From contig CABXQE010000006.1 in assembly GCA_902514295.1 (NCBI GenBank), positions 1-64,000 on the forward strand: a stretch of DNA of 64,000 nucleotides, given 5' to 3'. Shown here piece after piece: positions 42,525 through 51,524 of this stretch (the stretch's first letter is position 1; each line of letters begins with the position of its first letter). The DNA comes from an uncultured SAR86 cluster bacterium. GTDB taxonomy: Bacteria; Pseudomonadota; Gammaproteobacteria; Magnimaribacterales; Magnimaribacteraceae. The notes beneath the pieces were generated by a model that was given only the letters and a program-made list of their open reading frames with translations, did not search any database and was not told the origin of the DNA. A program made the position numbers and the translations under genes.

Positions 42525-43625
42525 TTACATTCGAACAATGGCTTTAATAGTTCTGCCTTTTTCTGAATCCTCGATAGCTTGATTAATATTTTCAAAATCG
42601 TAGAACTTAATTAAGCGATCAAAGGGAAACAGACCTTCTTCAAAATAGTTAATTAACTTAGGGATAAGGGTGTCTGGATAAGCAGACCCTTCAACAATCC
42701 CTATTAGTTTTCTCCCTCCGGTAAAGAAATGTAATTCGTTAAGCTCGATCTCAAAATCAGGTGGGCAAGCACCAAGGATTCCACAGGTGCCTCGTGGAGC
42801 CAGACATAAAACAGCATCACGAATTACATCTGGCAATCCAGTTGTGTCTAGAGCAGACATTACTCCGTGAGTAGTTAATTCAATTATTTTTTCTATTAAA
42901 TTTGTAGTCTTGTTTGGATTAAAGGCGTGTGTTGCTCCCAGTTCTAGAGCCATCTCTAGGCGATCATCATTTAAATCAACGGCAATAATAGTAGTGGCTC
43001 CTTGCATTTTCGCAGCCATTACTGACGACAATCCAACAGACCCAGTTCCAAAAACTAAAAAAGAGGACCTCTCTTTAACAGGAAGTGCATTAATAACGGC
43101 TCCAGCTCCGGTTAAGATGCCGCAACCAAGAGGCCCAAGCAAACTTAAATCTACATCTTTAGACACCTTTACAATATTTAACTCACGACAAAGAGAAAAG
43201 GTTGCGAAAGATGATTGCCCAAAAAAGTTACCATGTACTGGACTATTATCATTTGATAATGAGGTAGATCCATCTTCTCTTACAGCACCAAAGTTACGGG
43301 CCATAAATTCATAACAATAGGCAGGTTCTTTCTCAATACAGCTCTCACATGAACCACATGAATTGAAAGATAAAACCACATGGTCACCTGGTTTTACTTT
43401 AGAAACTTTAGACCCAATTTTCTCTACAACCCCCGCCCCTTCATGCCCTAAAGTAACAGGCAAAGGCACTGGAAGCATGCCAGCCTGGACTACGAGATCC
43501 GTATGACAGACACCAGAAGCAACTATGCGTACTAGAATTTCATCATCTCTAGGGTCTTCAATATCTAACTCCATCAATGATAATGGCTTTCCAATTTCAG
43601 TTACAACCGCTGCAAGAGTTTTCAT
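42525..43625 (-). CDS. Zinc-dependent alcohol dehydrogenase (MDR family, aryl/terpene-alcohol type)
   Basis: This medium-chain dehydrogenase has 366 residues. Catalytic zinc ligands lie in ASGVCHTDL and GHEGAGVV, structural-zinc cysteines in SCGSCESCIEKEPAYC, and the NAD motif in FGTGSVGLSSV. Its pattern resembles benzyl-alcohol, geraniol and class III-like enzymes (XylB, GeoA group). Substrate cannot be fixed without comparison. It is the first gene of a two-gene unit with the aldehyde dehydrogenase and is transcribed divergently from the TetR gene, a common target arrangement for that regulator. Confidence 0.92.
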   Translation of the reverse strand: MKTLAAVVTEIGKPLSLMELDIEDPRDDEILVRIVASGVCHTDLVVQAGMLPVPLPVTLGHEGAGVVEKIGSKVSKVKPGDHVVLSFNSCGSCESCIEKEPAYCYEFMARNFGAVREDGSTSLSNDNSPVHGNFFGQSSFATFSLCRELNIVKVSKDVDLSLLGPLGCGILTGAGAVINALPVKERSSFLVFGTGSVGLSSVMAAKMQGATTIIAVDLNDDRLEMALELGATHAFNPNKTTNLIEKIIELTTHGVMSALDTTGLPDVIRDAVLCLAPRGTCGILGACPPDFEIELNELHFFTGGRKLIGIVEGSAYPDTLIPKLINYFEEGLFPFDRLIKFYDFENINQAIEDSEKGRTIKAIVRM

Positions 43626-43687
43626 TAACGACCTCCGTATTAAATTAACAATCTATAGAAATTTTTATAATCTTTAGATTGCTATTA

Positions 43688-43723
43688 TATGTTTATACTA
43701 TACTATTATATAAATACATAGTA
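43688..43723. promoter_or_regulatory. Candidate TetR operator region
   Basis: This stretch of the 239-base divergent spacer contains TACTAT and ATAGTA (43701–43723, 11-base gap). It also holds ACTATTATATAAATA (identical to 37399–37413) and TGTTTATAC (43690–43698, whose reverse complement is at 37447–37455). Operators of TetR-type repressors typically lie between the regulator and a divergent target, as here. The rest of the spacer is AT-rich with no other feature I can name. Confidence 0.4.
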
Positions 43724-43864
43724 ATAATTAAAATTCTATTACTATTTTCTTTAATAAAAAGTAATTTAATAAAAACAGGTTGAAAAGAATCCTGATATCC
43801 TTAGGTTTAGTTTTTAATTTCTTACTATTTCTTCACACTATAGAGATATAATAAAATTATATTA

Positions 43865-44479
43865 ATGAACAAAAATAGAAGATTACATCCAAAAGAGCGT
43901 CATGAGGAATTAGAAAAAATAATAATTGCTGCAGTTGCGCAGCATGGCATTTCAAGAGTAACTCACTCGCACGTAGCTGAATTAGCCAACGTTTCAGTAT
44001 CAACTGTACATTACTATTTTCACAAACGTAAACACCTTGTCGAATCAGCTATAAATCAAGTAGAAAAAATGCTTATTGATATGTTTGTAGTAAATCTTGA
44101 ACAAGAATCAATTCAAGCTGCTTTAACTGATTTAGCAGCTGCTTTTGTTAAAGAAGGCTTTGAGAACTCTGAATTGATAAAGGTATGGATGGATTGGAGC
44201 TCGGGTATTAATCAAGATGTCTGGCGAGACTATCAAGCTTTGCTTGTAAATCTTCATGGAATGGTTCGTAAAGTACTTGCAAGAGGTAAAAGAGAAAAAA
44301 TGCTACCAAAGGATTTTAATACTATGGCTGCAACTAGGCTTTATATAGGATCAGGACATACATTACAATTGATGATATTTGATGGGGCTAGTAAACGAGA
44401 TTTAGCTATCTTTCAGAATAATATGTTACGTGCAGTTTTTCATTCTGCTGATGTGATCCCAAGCAGCCCTTCAAACTAA
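43865..44479 (+). CDS. TetR/AcrR family transcriptional regulator
   Basis: The 204-residue protein has an N-terminal helix-turn-helix of TetR type: AAVAQHGISRVTHSHVAELANVSVSTVHYYFHKRKHLVESAI (shown in parts: ISRVTHSHVA, VSVSTVHYYF, KHLVESAI). A helical ligand-binding domain follows. It is divergent from the alcohol dehydrogenase and probably controls the catabolic island from 31.4 to 43.6 kb. The inducer would be a pathway substrate or its CoA ester, which is inferred only. The ATG has no obvious Shine-Dalgarno. Confidence 0.88.
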   Translation: MNKNRRLHPKERHEELEKIIIAAVAQHGISRVTHSHVAELANVSVSTVHYYFHKRKHLVESAINQVEKMLIDMFVVNLEQESIQAALTDLAAAFVKEGFENSELIKVWMDWSSGINQDVWRDYQALLVNLHGMVRKVLARGKREKMLPKDFNTMAATRLYIGSGHTLQLMIFDGASKRDLAIFQNNMLRAVFHSADVIPSSPSN

Positions 44480-44494
44480 AAAAAGTAGCGTTAG

Positions 44495-45703
44495 TTAATT
44501 TGATTCAGGTTCGAGTGCTGAATAAATTAAAGACCTTAGCTCTCTCCTTACTTGATAGGTAGAAGAAGGTAATAATTGCGTTAAAAAGATAACCAGCATG
44601 TCTTCTTTGGGGTTAATAAAGAAAACGGTGCTTGCGGCCCCACCCCAACCGTATTCTCCAATATCGCTCAAGGATTGAGACTTTGCAGGATCAAGCATTA
44701 CAGAAAACCCTAAACCGAAGCCAACACCAGCATAAGGTGTCTCACTAAAAGAAGATTCACTCATCTCTGTTAAGTCTTTTCCATCAGGGAGGTGGTTGGT
44801 AGCCATTAGCTCAATAGTTTTTCTACCTATTAGTCTTTTTCCATTAAACTCACCTTGATTAAGGATCATGGAAGTAAAGTTATAATAATCGGACATGGTT
44901 GAGAATAGCCCTCCTCCTCCAGAAAACATTTTGGTGCTTAAAAAGGGAGTCTTAAGCAATCTAGGTTCACCTTTAGAGTTATGCTCATAAAGAGACGCTA
45001 ATCTATCTAATTTATCTTCTGGGCAATTAAATCCTGTATCCACCATATCTAGAGGTTCAAAAATATTCTTTGCAAAGTATTCATCAAGTGGCATCCCAGA
45101 CATAACTTCCACTAAATGGCCTAGAACATCTGTCGCTACTGAATAATTCCATTTATCTCCCGGAGAAAACTCTAACGGTAGTTCTGACAATATATCGACG
45201 AATTCTTGCAGGTTGTTAGCTTGTTGAACTTTGGTTTTTCTGTAAGCAGCATCTACATTAGTTCTGTACATAAAATCATAAGTTAACCCGGACATATGAC
45301 TTAATAAATCTCTAATCGTCATGTGTCGCTTAGGCCTAGAAGTTAAAAAATTTGGATAGATTCCAGACTTATAAACCCTTAATTTCTTCCATGACGGTAT
45401 ATACCAGTGGACTGGATCATCTAACCTGAATTTACTTTTTTCATAAAGTTGCATGATAGAAATGCTAGTGACGGCCTTAGTCATGGAATAAATCCTAAAT
45501 ATTGCGTCTTCTTGCATAGGCTTCTTATTTTCTCTATCCATCAAGCCCAAGGAATCTAGATAAGCCACTTTTCCCTTTCTAGCAACTAATGTCATCGTAC
45601 CTATGTACTTTCCGTCTTTTACATAAGTCTCATCTAGATATGATCTAACGTTTTCTAAAACTGAAGAATCCAATCCAACAGATTCAGGGCTTACTACTTT
45701 CAT
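44495..45703 (-). CDS. Serine beta-lactamase-like hydrolase (class C / esterase family)
   Basis: This 402-residue serine hydrolase of the beta-lactamase/transpeptidase fold carries the SxxK motif in IYSMTKAVTSISI, YxN-like WNYSVATDV, and a C-terminal GWGGAASTVFFINP in place of KTG. Such proteins are usually esterases or peptidases rather than resistance enzymes. I start at ATG 45703, which has AGGAGAG just upstream. A longer frame to 45841 exists but has no site and its extra residues look non-coding. No signal peptide is apparent. It is divergent from the deacylase gene. Confidence 0.87.
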   Translation of the reverse strand: MKVVSPESVGLDSSVLENVRSYLDETYVKDGKYIGTMTLVARKGKVAYLDSLGLMDRENKKPMQEDAIFRIYSMTKAVTSISIMQLYEKSKFRLDDPVHWYIPSWKKLRVYKSGIYPNFLTSRPKRHMTIRDLLSHMSGLTYDFMYRTNVDAAYRKTKVQQANNLQEFVDILSELPLEFSPGDKWNYSVATDVLGHLVEVMSGMPLDEYFAKNIFEPLDMVDTGFNCPEDKLDRLASLYEHNSKGEPRLLKTPFLSTKMFSGGGGLFSTMSDYYNFTSMILNQGEFNGKRLIGRKTIELMATNHLPDGKDLTEMSESSFSETPYAGVGFGLGFSVMLDPAKSQSLSDIGEYGWGGAASTVFFINPKEDMLVIFLTQLLPSSTYQVRRELRSLIYSALEPESN

Positions 45704-45835
45704 TTTTACTCTCCTAGATAAATAAGAATTTGATAAAGAAGTATTAAAACAGACACGCAAGAAACTGCAATTAAGTTTTAAGTGGATTAAAAAAAGATTA
45801 TTATTATGTAAGAGATAAATATACAAGGTATCAAA

Positions 45836-47548
45836 ATGCATGATTTAGTCATAAGAAACGGAAAAGTAGTAGACGGAAGCGGTGAAGAATCCTTTATGGG
45901 TGATATAGCTATAGATGGCGACCGAATTACTAAAGTGGGTCTAGTAGAGGATCAAGGGAAAGAAGAGATAGATGCAAAAGGACATCTAGTAACGCCAGGC
46001 TGGGTAGACATACATACTCACTACGATGGCCAAGTATGCTGGGACTCTTATTTAACTCCATCTTGCTGGCACGGCGTTACCACAGTGGTAATGGGTAATT
46101 GCGGAGTTGGCTTTGCTCCTGTTAAACCTGGAACCGAGGAGTTTCTTGTTCAATTAATGGAAGGTGTAGAGGACATACCTGGAACAGCACTACATGAAGG
46201 GGTAACTTGGGACTGGGAAAGCTTCCCAGAGTATCTTGATTCTATAGGTAAAAGGAATTACGCCATAGATGTAGGTGCCATGATCGGACATGGGCCAATT
46301 AGATCTTATGTCATGGGATACGATAGATGCCAAGGCAAAGAAGAGGCTACAGATATTGAGATAGAAAAAATGGCAGAGATAACCAAAGAAGCTATAGAAG
46401 CGGGTGCTCTTGGTTTTAGCACGTCTAGAACATACCTGCATAGAGACAAATTTGGTGAATACGTGCCAGGTACAGAAGCCAGCGCTAAAGAAATGAGAAA
46501 AATAGCCAATGCCATTGCTGATCTTGGAAAAGGCACTTTAGAAATTGTTTCAGACTGGATGGATAAAGATATTGAATTAGACTGGGTTAAAGAGTTCGTA
46601 GAAGAATCAGATAGAACTTTAACTTACGCTCAAACAAGCGGTGATCCCTTTGAAACCTGGAAATATTGTGAAGAAAATTTCTCAAAAGGAGTAAAGATTA
46701 GACCTCAATATAGCGGCAGACCTACGGGAATGCTATTTAGCCTAGAATCAACCGTACATCCTTTCATTGCGCATCCTAGTTATGCAGAAATTGCTGACAA
46801 GTCACTAGAAGAAAAAGTATCTAAGATGAGAGATGAGTCTTTTAAACAAAAAATCTTATCTGAAGAGCCTGCAGTTGATAAAAATCATATGATCTACACG
46901 CTAATGACATCGTTCGACAAACAGTTCCCTATGGACCATGTTCCTAACTATGAACCTCCAATTGAAGCCAGTATTGTGGGTATTGCAGAAAGCTCTGATA
47001 AACCAGTAATGGAAGTACTCTATGAAGAGCTTCTTAAAAACGATGGGAAGACTTTTATATGGGCTCCGTTTGGACCTTACCCAAATCATAACTTAGATTT
47101 TTATAAGATGATTATTGAATTTGAAAGTTCTGTTGCAGGACTTAGTGATGGAGGAGCGCATTGTGGCCTTATATGTGATGCCAGTATGCCAACATGGAAT
47201 ATATCTCATTGGAGTAAAGATAGAGAAAAAGGAGAAAAAATACCTTTGGAATTTGTTGTTAGAAAACAAACTAAAGAGACGGCAGAAACTTTTGGCTTAA
47301 TGGATAGAGGGCAAATTAAAGAAGGTTATATGGCTGATATAAACGTCATTGATTATGATAATTTGTGTGTTTTTAAACCTGAGATGGTCCATGATTTACC
47401 TACTGGAAGTAGAAGAATTATCCAAAAAGCTCAAGGCTATAAGGCCACAATTAAAAGTGGTGTTGTGACCTTTAAAGATGATGAAGCTACAGGAGCAATG
47501 CCTGGGTCTTTAATAAGAGGAGAACAAAGCCTACAAGCATCAGCTTAA
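45836..47548 (+). CDS. N-acyl-D-amino-acid deacylase family amidohydrolase
   Basis: This is a D-aminoacylase/dihydroorotase-like amidohydrolase of 570 residues. Metal motifs are GWVDIHTHYDGQVCWDSYLTPS (shown in parts: DIHTHYDGQ, CWDSYLTP), HGVTTVVMGNCGVGFAPV, GALGFSTSRTY and SDGGAHCGLICD (metal Asp). The last part, IKEGYMADINVIDYDN, is the usual returning beta-sandwich. Family members remove acyl groups from D-amino acids, but many relatives are uncharacterised. It is cytosolic by lack of a signal peptide. The RraA-like gene follows after five bases. Confidence 0.88.
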   Translation: MHDLVIRNGKVVDGSGEESFMGDIAIDGDRITKVGLVEDQGKEEIDAKGHLVTPGWVDIHTHYDGQVCWDSYLTPSCWHGVTTVVMGNCGVGFAPVKPGTEEFLVQLMEGVEDIPGTALHEGVTWDWESFPEYLDSIGKRNYAIDVGAMIGHGPIRSYVMGYDRCQGKEEATDIEIEKMAEITKEAIEAGALGFSTSRTYLHRDKFGEYVPGTEASAKEMRKIANAIADLGKGTLEIVSDWMDKDIELDWVKEFVEESDRTLTYAQTSGDPFETWKYCEENFSKGVKIRPQYSGRPTGMLFSLESTVHPFIAHPSYAEIADKSLEEKVSKMRDESFKQKILSEEPAVDKNHMIYTLMTSFDKQFPMDHVPNYEPPIEASIVGIAESSDKPVMEVLYEELLKNDGKTFIWAPFGPYPNHNLDFYKMIIEFESSVAGLSDGGAHCGLICDASMPTWNISHWSKDREKGEKIPLEFVVRKQTKETAETFGLMDRGQIKEGYMADINVIDYDNLCVFKPEMVHDLPTGSRRIIQKAQGYKATIKSGVVTFKDDEATGAMPGSLIRGEQSLQASA

Positions 47549-47553
47549 TTGAA

Positions 47554-48036
47554 ATGGATTTTACGACCCCAGACCTATCAGATGAAAACCCTGAGGCTTT
47601 AGCTTTAGAGCCTATTCTTTCAAATCTAGGTGGAAGGAAATCTTTTTACGGTCAAATTGAAACCCTCAAATGCCCTGATGATAATTCCTTTGTAAAAGAG
47701 CTTCTTAACTCAGAAGGTAACGGTAAAGTTCTGGTGGTTGATGCCAGTGCCATAAACACGGTCGCATTGCTTGGAGATATGATTGCAGAAGCGGGAGTAA
47801 ATAATAATTGGAGCGGTGTTGTTATCAACGGATACATAAGAGACGTGAATATTATTGGAACTTTAGATATAGGAGTTCAAGCCTTAGGCACTATGCCAGT
47901 TAGAAGCGCAAAGAAAAACCAGGGCGAGGTAGGGATAGATATTTCTTTTGGAGGACTAACCTTCCAGTCAGGTGATTACGTCTATGCTGACAGTAACGGT
48001 TTATTATTGAGTAAAAAAGAATTAGATCTCTCTTAA
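47554..48036 (+). CDS. rraA: RraA-like protein (ribonuclease E regulator / HMG aldolase family)
   Basis: The 160-residue protein matches RraA along its length: TPDLSDENPEALALEPILSNLGG, QIETLKCPDDNSFVKELLN, GKVLVVDAS, GVVINGYIRDVN (the conserved Arg-Asp), LDIGVQALGTMP and GDYVYADSNGLLLS. In E. coli RraA inhibits RNase E. Close homologues are 4-hydroxy-4-methyl-2-oxoglutarate aldolases, so either role is possible. Position right behind a deacylase favours neither. Its stop overlaps the convergent permease stop by four bases. Confidence 0.9.
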   Translation: MDFTTPDLSDENPEALALEPILSNLGGRKSFYGQIETLKCPDDNSFVKELLNSEGNGKVLVVDASAINTVALLGDMIAEAGVNNNWSGVVINGYIRDVNIIGTLDIGVQALGTMPVRSAKKNQGEVGIDISFGGLTFQSGDYVYADSNGLLLSKKELDLS

Positions 48037-49217
48037 ATAGATCTTAGTGCTTCCGTTATATCTCTTCTAGCAGCGTTCCAAGCAGGAAATACTCCGCCTA
48101 TTAATCCAACTATAAGAGCTAAACTCATTCCTTGCTGTACAACTTCTCCAGTAACTGCAAAAGCAAAAGCAGTTTGCGTAAATGAACCTCCGGCTAAGGT
48201 TGAGACGGTATAACCATTAAACAAGACAAAAGCTATACCTGCACCAAGTAGACCCCCTATTATTGCCAAGATCATTGCTTCGATCATCAAAGAGACAAGT
48301 ACTGTTGAACCTTTAAAGCCCAAAGCTCTTAATGTGCCTATTTCCACCAACCTAGTGGATACAGCGCTGTACATGGTGTTTAAGGCAGCAAATATAGCCC
48401 CTACTGCCATTATGTAACCCACCACTTGTCCAAATATCTTAATTAAATCTGAACCTGAAGCTTGGCTATCAAAAAAATCTAATTCAGTAAGAACTCGTAA
48501 CTCTAAACTTGGATAATTCTCTATATAAATACCAAGGTCATCAAAAGTGTCTTTATTTTCCAATCTAACGATGGCACTAGAAACACTACCTTCTCTCCTG
48601 AAAATGTTTTGAGTTATGGGTAGATCACCCCAAATCTCAGATTCGTGAACGTCTCCTCCTGTGCTGAAAATGCCAACCACAGTAACAAAGCCATCCCTTA
48701 CTTTTATTTGATCTCCTATTTCTACTCCATCATATTGATCATAAGCTCCTTTGCCTATAATCACTTCAGCCGTACCTGTATTAAAATTTCTTCCGTCTAT
48801 GATCTCCAGTTCAGGTCGAATTCTAAAACTGGTTGGTTGCACTCCTCTGAATGGAAGGTTGGAAGTTGATTCAGCCTCTTTCTTCTTTAAATCTATGATT
48901 GCATAAATTTCACCTGCAACAAGCGGATCTCCATTCTCTTCTTTTACTCCGGGAGAGTTTAGAATAATGTCTACTTCCTGCATTCCTAATCCACTACTTA
49001 GCTCAGAGCTAGAGCCATCTCTAAGGATGATAACCCTATCCTCTTGACCAGTATTTGAAATGGTTGAACTCAGCCCTTCCCCCATGGCTAAAAGCGAGAC
49101 CATTACTGCCACCGAACCTGCTATACCAACAATAATGACTATTGAAGCCCCTGAACGTTGGAGCACGCTCTGTAGATTCATTCTTGTTATGGATAAGACT
49201 TGTCTAATAAAACTCAT
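48033..49217 (-). CDS. ABC transporter permease, FtsX/MacB type (third of three)
   Basis: This 394-residue permease has one N-terminal helix (about residues 23–45), a large MacB-like periplasmic domain and three C-terminal helices. VEIGTLRALGFKGSTVLVSLMIEAMIL is the conserved cytoplasmic coupling segment. It ends with FPAWNAARRDITEALRSI, typical of FtsX-domain permeases. It is the last gene of the minus-strand exporter operon and lies one base from the middle permease. It is the most divergent of the three. Confidence 0.9.
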   Translation of the reverse strand: MSFIRQVLSITRMNLQSVLQRSGASIVIIVGIAGSVAVMVSLLAMGEGLSSTISNTGQEDRVIILRDGSSSELSSGLGMQEVDIILNSPGVKEENGDPLVAGEIYAIIDLKKKEAESTSNLPFRGVQPTSFRIRPELEIIDGRNFNTGTAEVIIGKGAYDQYDGVEIGDQIKVRDGFVTVVGIFSTGGDVHESEIWGDLPITQNIFRREGSVSSAIVRLENKDTFDDLGIYIENYPSLELRVLTELDFFDSQASGSDLIKIFGQVVGYIMAVGAIFAALNTMYSAVSTRLVEIGTLRALGFKGSTVLVSLMIEAMILAIIGGLLGAGIAFVLFNGYTVSTLAGGSFTQTAFAFAVTGEVVQQGMSLALIVGLIGGVFPAWNAARRDITEALRSI

Positions 49218-49218
49218 A

Positions 49219-50370
49219 TTAATTTTTCCTTAAAGCATCTACTACGTTTAATCTCATGGCTGAGTAAGCTGGTAACAATCCAGAGATCGTAGCTGTTAAT
49301 AAAGCCAAAGCTATGGAACTTAAGACTATTGAAAATGGAAACTCTAACTGTCCGGCAAACGCGTAAGCCACGCCAGAGAAGAATGGGAATAAAGCGAAGG
49401 CAATCAACACTCCAATAGCAGCTCCTATCAGACAAAGGAATATGGATTCCATTAAAACAAATACCATTATTAGTGTATCTGGATATCCTATTGATTTGAG
49501 TACTCCTAATTCATTTGTTCTTTCTCGGACTGCCTGGCTCATTGTGTTTGCTGTTAATAAAAGAATAGTAAAAAAAGAGGCAGCCAAAACAGAATTAATG
49601 ATGAATCCAATATCTCCTACCTGTTCCGCAAACATTCTACTGAATGCCTCTTCTGTAGAAGTTTTAGTTTCATCAGGTGAATTAGCAAACAAAGCATCAA
49701 TATCTTTTGCAATATCTCCTGCTTCACTTGGGTCTCTTATTTTCACAGCAAATTGCCCTACTAAGCCTTTTTCAAAAGCTCTAGATTCATCAAAATATTT
49801 CCAATTGATGTAAGCTTCATCCTGCGCTCCACCGTTCGCATTAGTGAATGTTCCTACCAAATCAAACTCCCAGTTATTTGAGTTATCACTCTTGACCCAA
49901 ATATCTCCGATAATGGGTATTCTGTCTCCTATCTTCCATCCGTATTTCTCTGCTAAATCAGCCCCAGCAATCATTCCTTGTATATTTCGAGAAAAAGCCT
50001 CTCTACCGCCTTCACTTACAATATATTCAGGAAAAATATCAAAATAGCTTTCAGGCACAGGCCATTTTGGAAAGAAATTAGACCTATCAATGTAAGTTCC
50101 TCCAAACCATTGACGCCAAGCTACCTTATCAACACCTTCTAGTGCCTGTATTCTATTGGCATAAGCCATAGGCATGGCTTGTGTAAAAGAGAGCTTAGAA
50201 GAGACAACAAGTCTATCTTTTCCTGCGTAGTCAACTTCATTGGTAAAAGCTACAGCAACTGATCGTCCTAAAGAAAATAATAAAAAGGCAGTTGCAATAG
50301 AAGCAATGGTCATGAATGTTCTTATCCTCTTTCGAGTTAATGCAGCTCTTACTATTGTCCAATATTTCAT
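49219..50370 (-). CDS. ABC transporter permease, FtsX/MacB type (second of three)
   Basis: This 383-residue permease has the same layout as its neighbours: helix near the N-terminus (TIASIATAFLLFSLG), extracytoplasmic domain, and three helices with RTNELGVLKSIGYPDTLIMVFVLMES between. It ends LLPAYSAMRLNVVDALRKN. It equals the first permease in length and shares many positions with it, so the two look like a tandem duplication. The gap to the first permease is two bases. Confidence 0.9.
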   Translation of the reverse strand: MKYWTIVRAALTRKRIRTFMTIASIATAFLLFSLGRSVAVAFTNEVDYAGKDRLVVSSKLSFTQAMPMAYANRIQALEGVDKVAWRQWFGGTYIDRSNFFPKWPVPESYFDIFPEYIVSEGGREAFSRNIQGMIAGADLAEKYGWKIGDRIPIIGDIWVKSDNSNNWEFDLVGTFTNANGGAQDEAYINWKYFDESRAFEKGLVGQFAVKIRDPSEAGDIAKDIDALFANSPDETKTSTEEAFSRMFAEQVGDIGFIINSVLAASFFTILLLTANTMSQAVRERTNELGVLKSIGYPDTLIMVFVLMESIFLCLIGAAIGVLIAFALFPFFSGVAYAFAGQLEFPFSIVLSSIALALLTATISGLLPAYSAMRLNVVDALRKN

Positions 50371-50372
50371 AA

Positions 50373-51524
50373 CTAACCTTGTCTCAAGGCATCTACTACC
50401 TTTAACCTAAGTGATTGATAGGCTGGAACTGCCGCTGCCATAAAAGCAATTACTAAACCTGCCAAAGAAGCTCCATAAACTGTTGAAGCGCTTAAAGATA
50501 TAGCATCTTCTGTTAAACCTCCACTGGCTACACCAATTACTGGGATTAAGATCAAAGTAAAAAGCATACCGCTAATAACGGCAGCGAAACAGATAACTAT
50601 CGCCTCTAAGACAACGGAAAAGAAAATGGTCTTATCTTTATAACCTAGACACTTTAAGACTCCTATATCATTGGTTCTTTCTCTTATGGACTGAGCCATG
50701 GTATTGCCTGAGACCAGCAAAATCGTAAAGAATACCGCTAGCATTATTGCATTAACTATTAATTCAACATCAGCAATTTCTCCAGCCATTTCAACTGCTA
50801 TTGCTGATTCAGGACCACTCCTAGTTGCATAATCAGAATTCAAATACCTTTCATCAATAATGTCGCCAATCTCATTAGCTAAAGAAGCATCTGAAGCCTT
50901 AGCTATAATGTAACCTATCGTTCCTTTCTGACTTATTCTAGCTTCGTCAAAACTATCCCAGTTGATGATGGCACCCATTTCATCGCCTTTTATTTGTTTA
51001 GCGGTATAAAACCCCACAACTTGAAAAGACCAATTGTATGTTCCATCAGAATTCATTGAATTAGACTTTATGGCTAAGATATCTCCAATTTCTAGCCCTT
51101 TATTTTCAGCCATAAGTTTTCCCACTATGGTCGCATTCGGGTTGCTAATCATTTCAGCAAGAGCTTCTTCATCGGTCACAAAACGATCGTATACGTCAAA
51201 AAAGTTTGGACTAACTGCATAAACAACACCATCCATCATGCTCGATATGGAATCTGACATTAGAAAATCCATGAACATGACTTGTTCAACGCCTTCAATT
51301 TCTTTAATAAAAGATGCATGGGAAAGGGGTAGTTTTCCAAACATATCGTATCTGGGCATAACCATAATATTTTCATTACTCAAGCCATCCATACTGCCAG
51401 TAAATACCGCTGCAAAAGTGTTTAGTGTCCCGTATAGCCAAAAGGCTATGAACATAGACATGATCGTAAGAAAAGTTCTTAGCCTTTTCCTTATAAGCCC
51501 GATTTTGACTAGGGTCCAGTACAT
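50373..51524 (-). CDS. ABC transporter permease, FtsX/MacB type (first of three)
   Basis: This 383-residue permease is closely similar in plan to the second one: N-terminal MYWTLVKIGLIRKRLRTFLT against MKYWTIVRAALTRKRIRTFM, the same RTNDIGVLKCLGYKDKTIFFSVVLEA coupling region (in parts: RTNDIGVLKC, LGYKDKTIF), and the ending AVPAYQSLRLKVVDALRQG. Its ATG overlaps the stop of the ATPase gene by one base. One or both of the twin permeases probably pair with the third permease or with each other. Confidence 0.9.
   Translation of the reverse strand: MYWTLVKIGLIRKRLRTFLTIMSMFIAFWLYGTLNTFAAVFTGSMDGLSNENIMVMPRYDMFGKLPLSHASFIKEIEGVEQVMFMDFLMSDSISSMMDGVVYAVSPNFFDVYDRFVTDEEALAEMISNPNATIVGKLMAENKGLEIGDILAIKSNSMNSDGTYNWSFQVVGFYTAKQIKGDEMGAIINWDSFDEARISQKGTIGYIIAKASDASLANEIGDIIDERYLNSDYATRSGPESAIAVEMAGEIADVELIVNAIMLAVFFTILLVSGNTMAQSIRERTNDIGVLKCLGYKDKTIFFSVVLEAIVICFAAVISGMLFTLILIPVIGVASGGLTEDAISLSASTVYGASLAGLVIAFMAAAVPAYQSLRLKVVDALRQG

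Noticed and set aside
31413-44479. Horizontal transfer of the island judged by base composition
   Set aside because: Hand counts of single lines gave 28/60 and 30/60 G+C inside the island, but a neighbouring line (29641–29700) gave 29/60. I see no reliable shift without a proper sliding-window calculation.
44474-44496. Terminator hairpin after the TetR gene
   Set aside because: AACTAA/TTAGTT gives only six weak pairs and lies across a stop codon with no proper T-run.
45704-45841. 46-residue N-terminal extension of the beta-lactamase-like protein
   Set aside because: The extension has no ribosome-binding site and unusual composition, and overlaps the divergent deacylase start. ATG 45703 has a strong AGGAGAG.
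49214-49435. Short frame overlapping the 3' end of the second permease gene
   Set aside because: It is an out-of-frame shadow of the permease and its protein has no family features.
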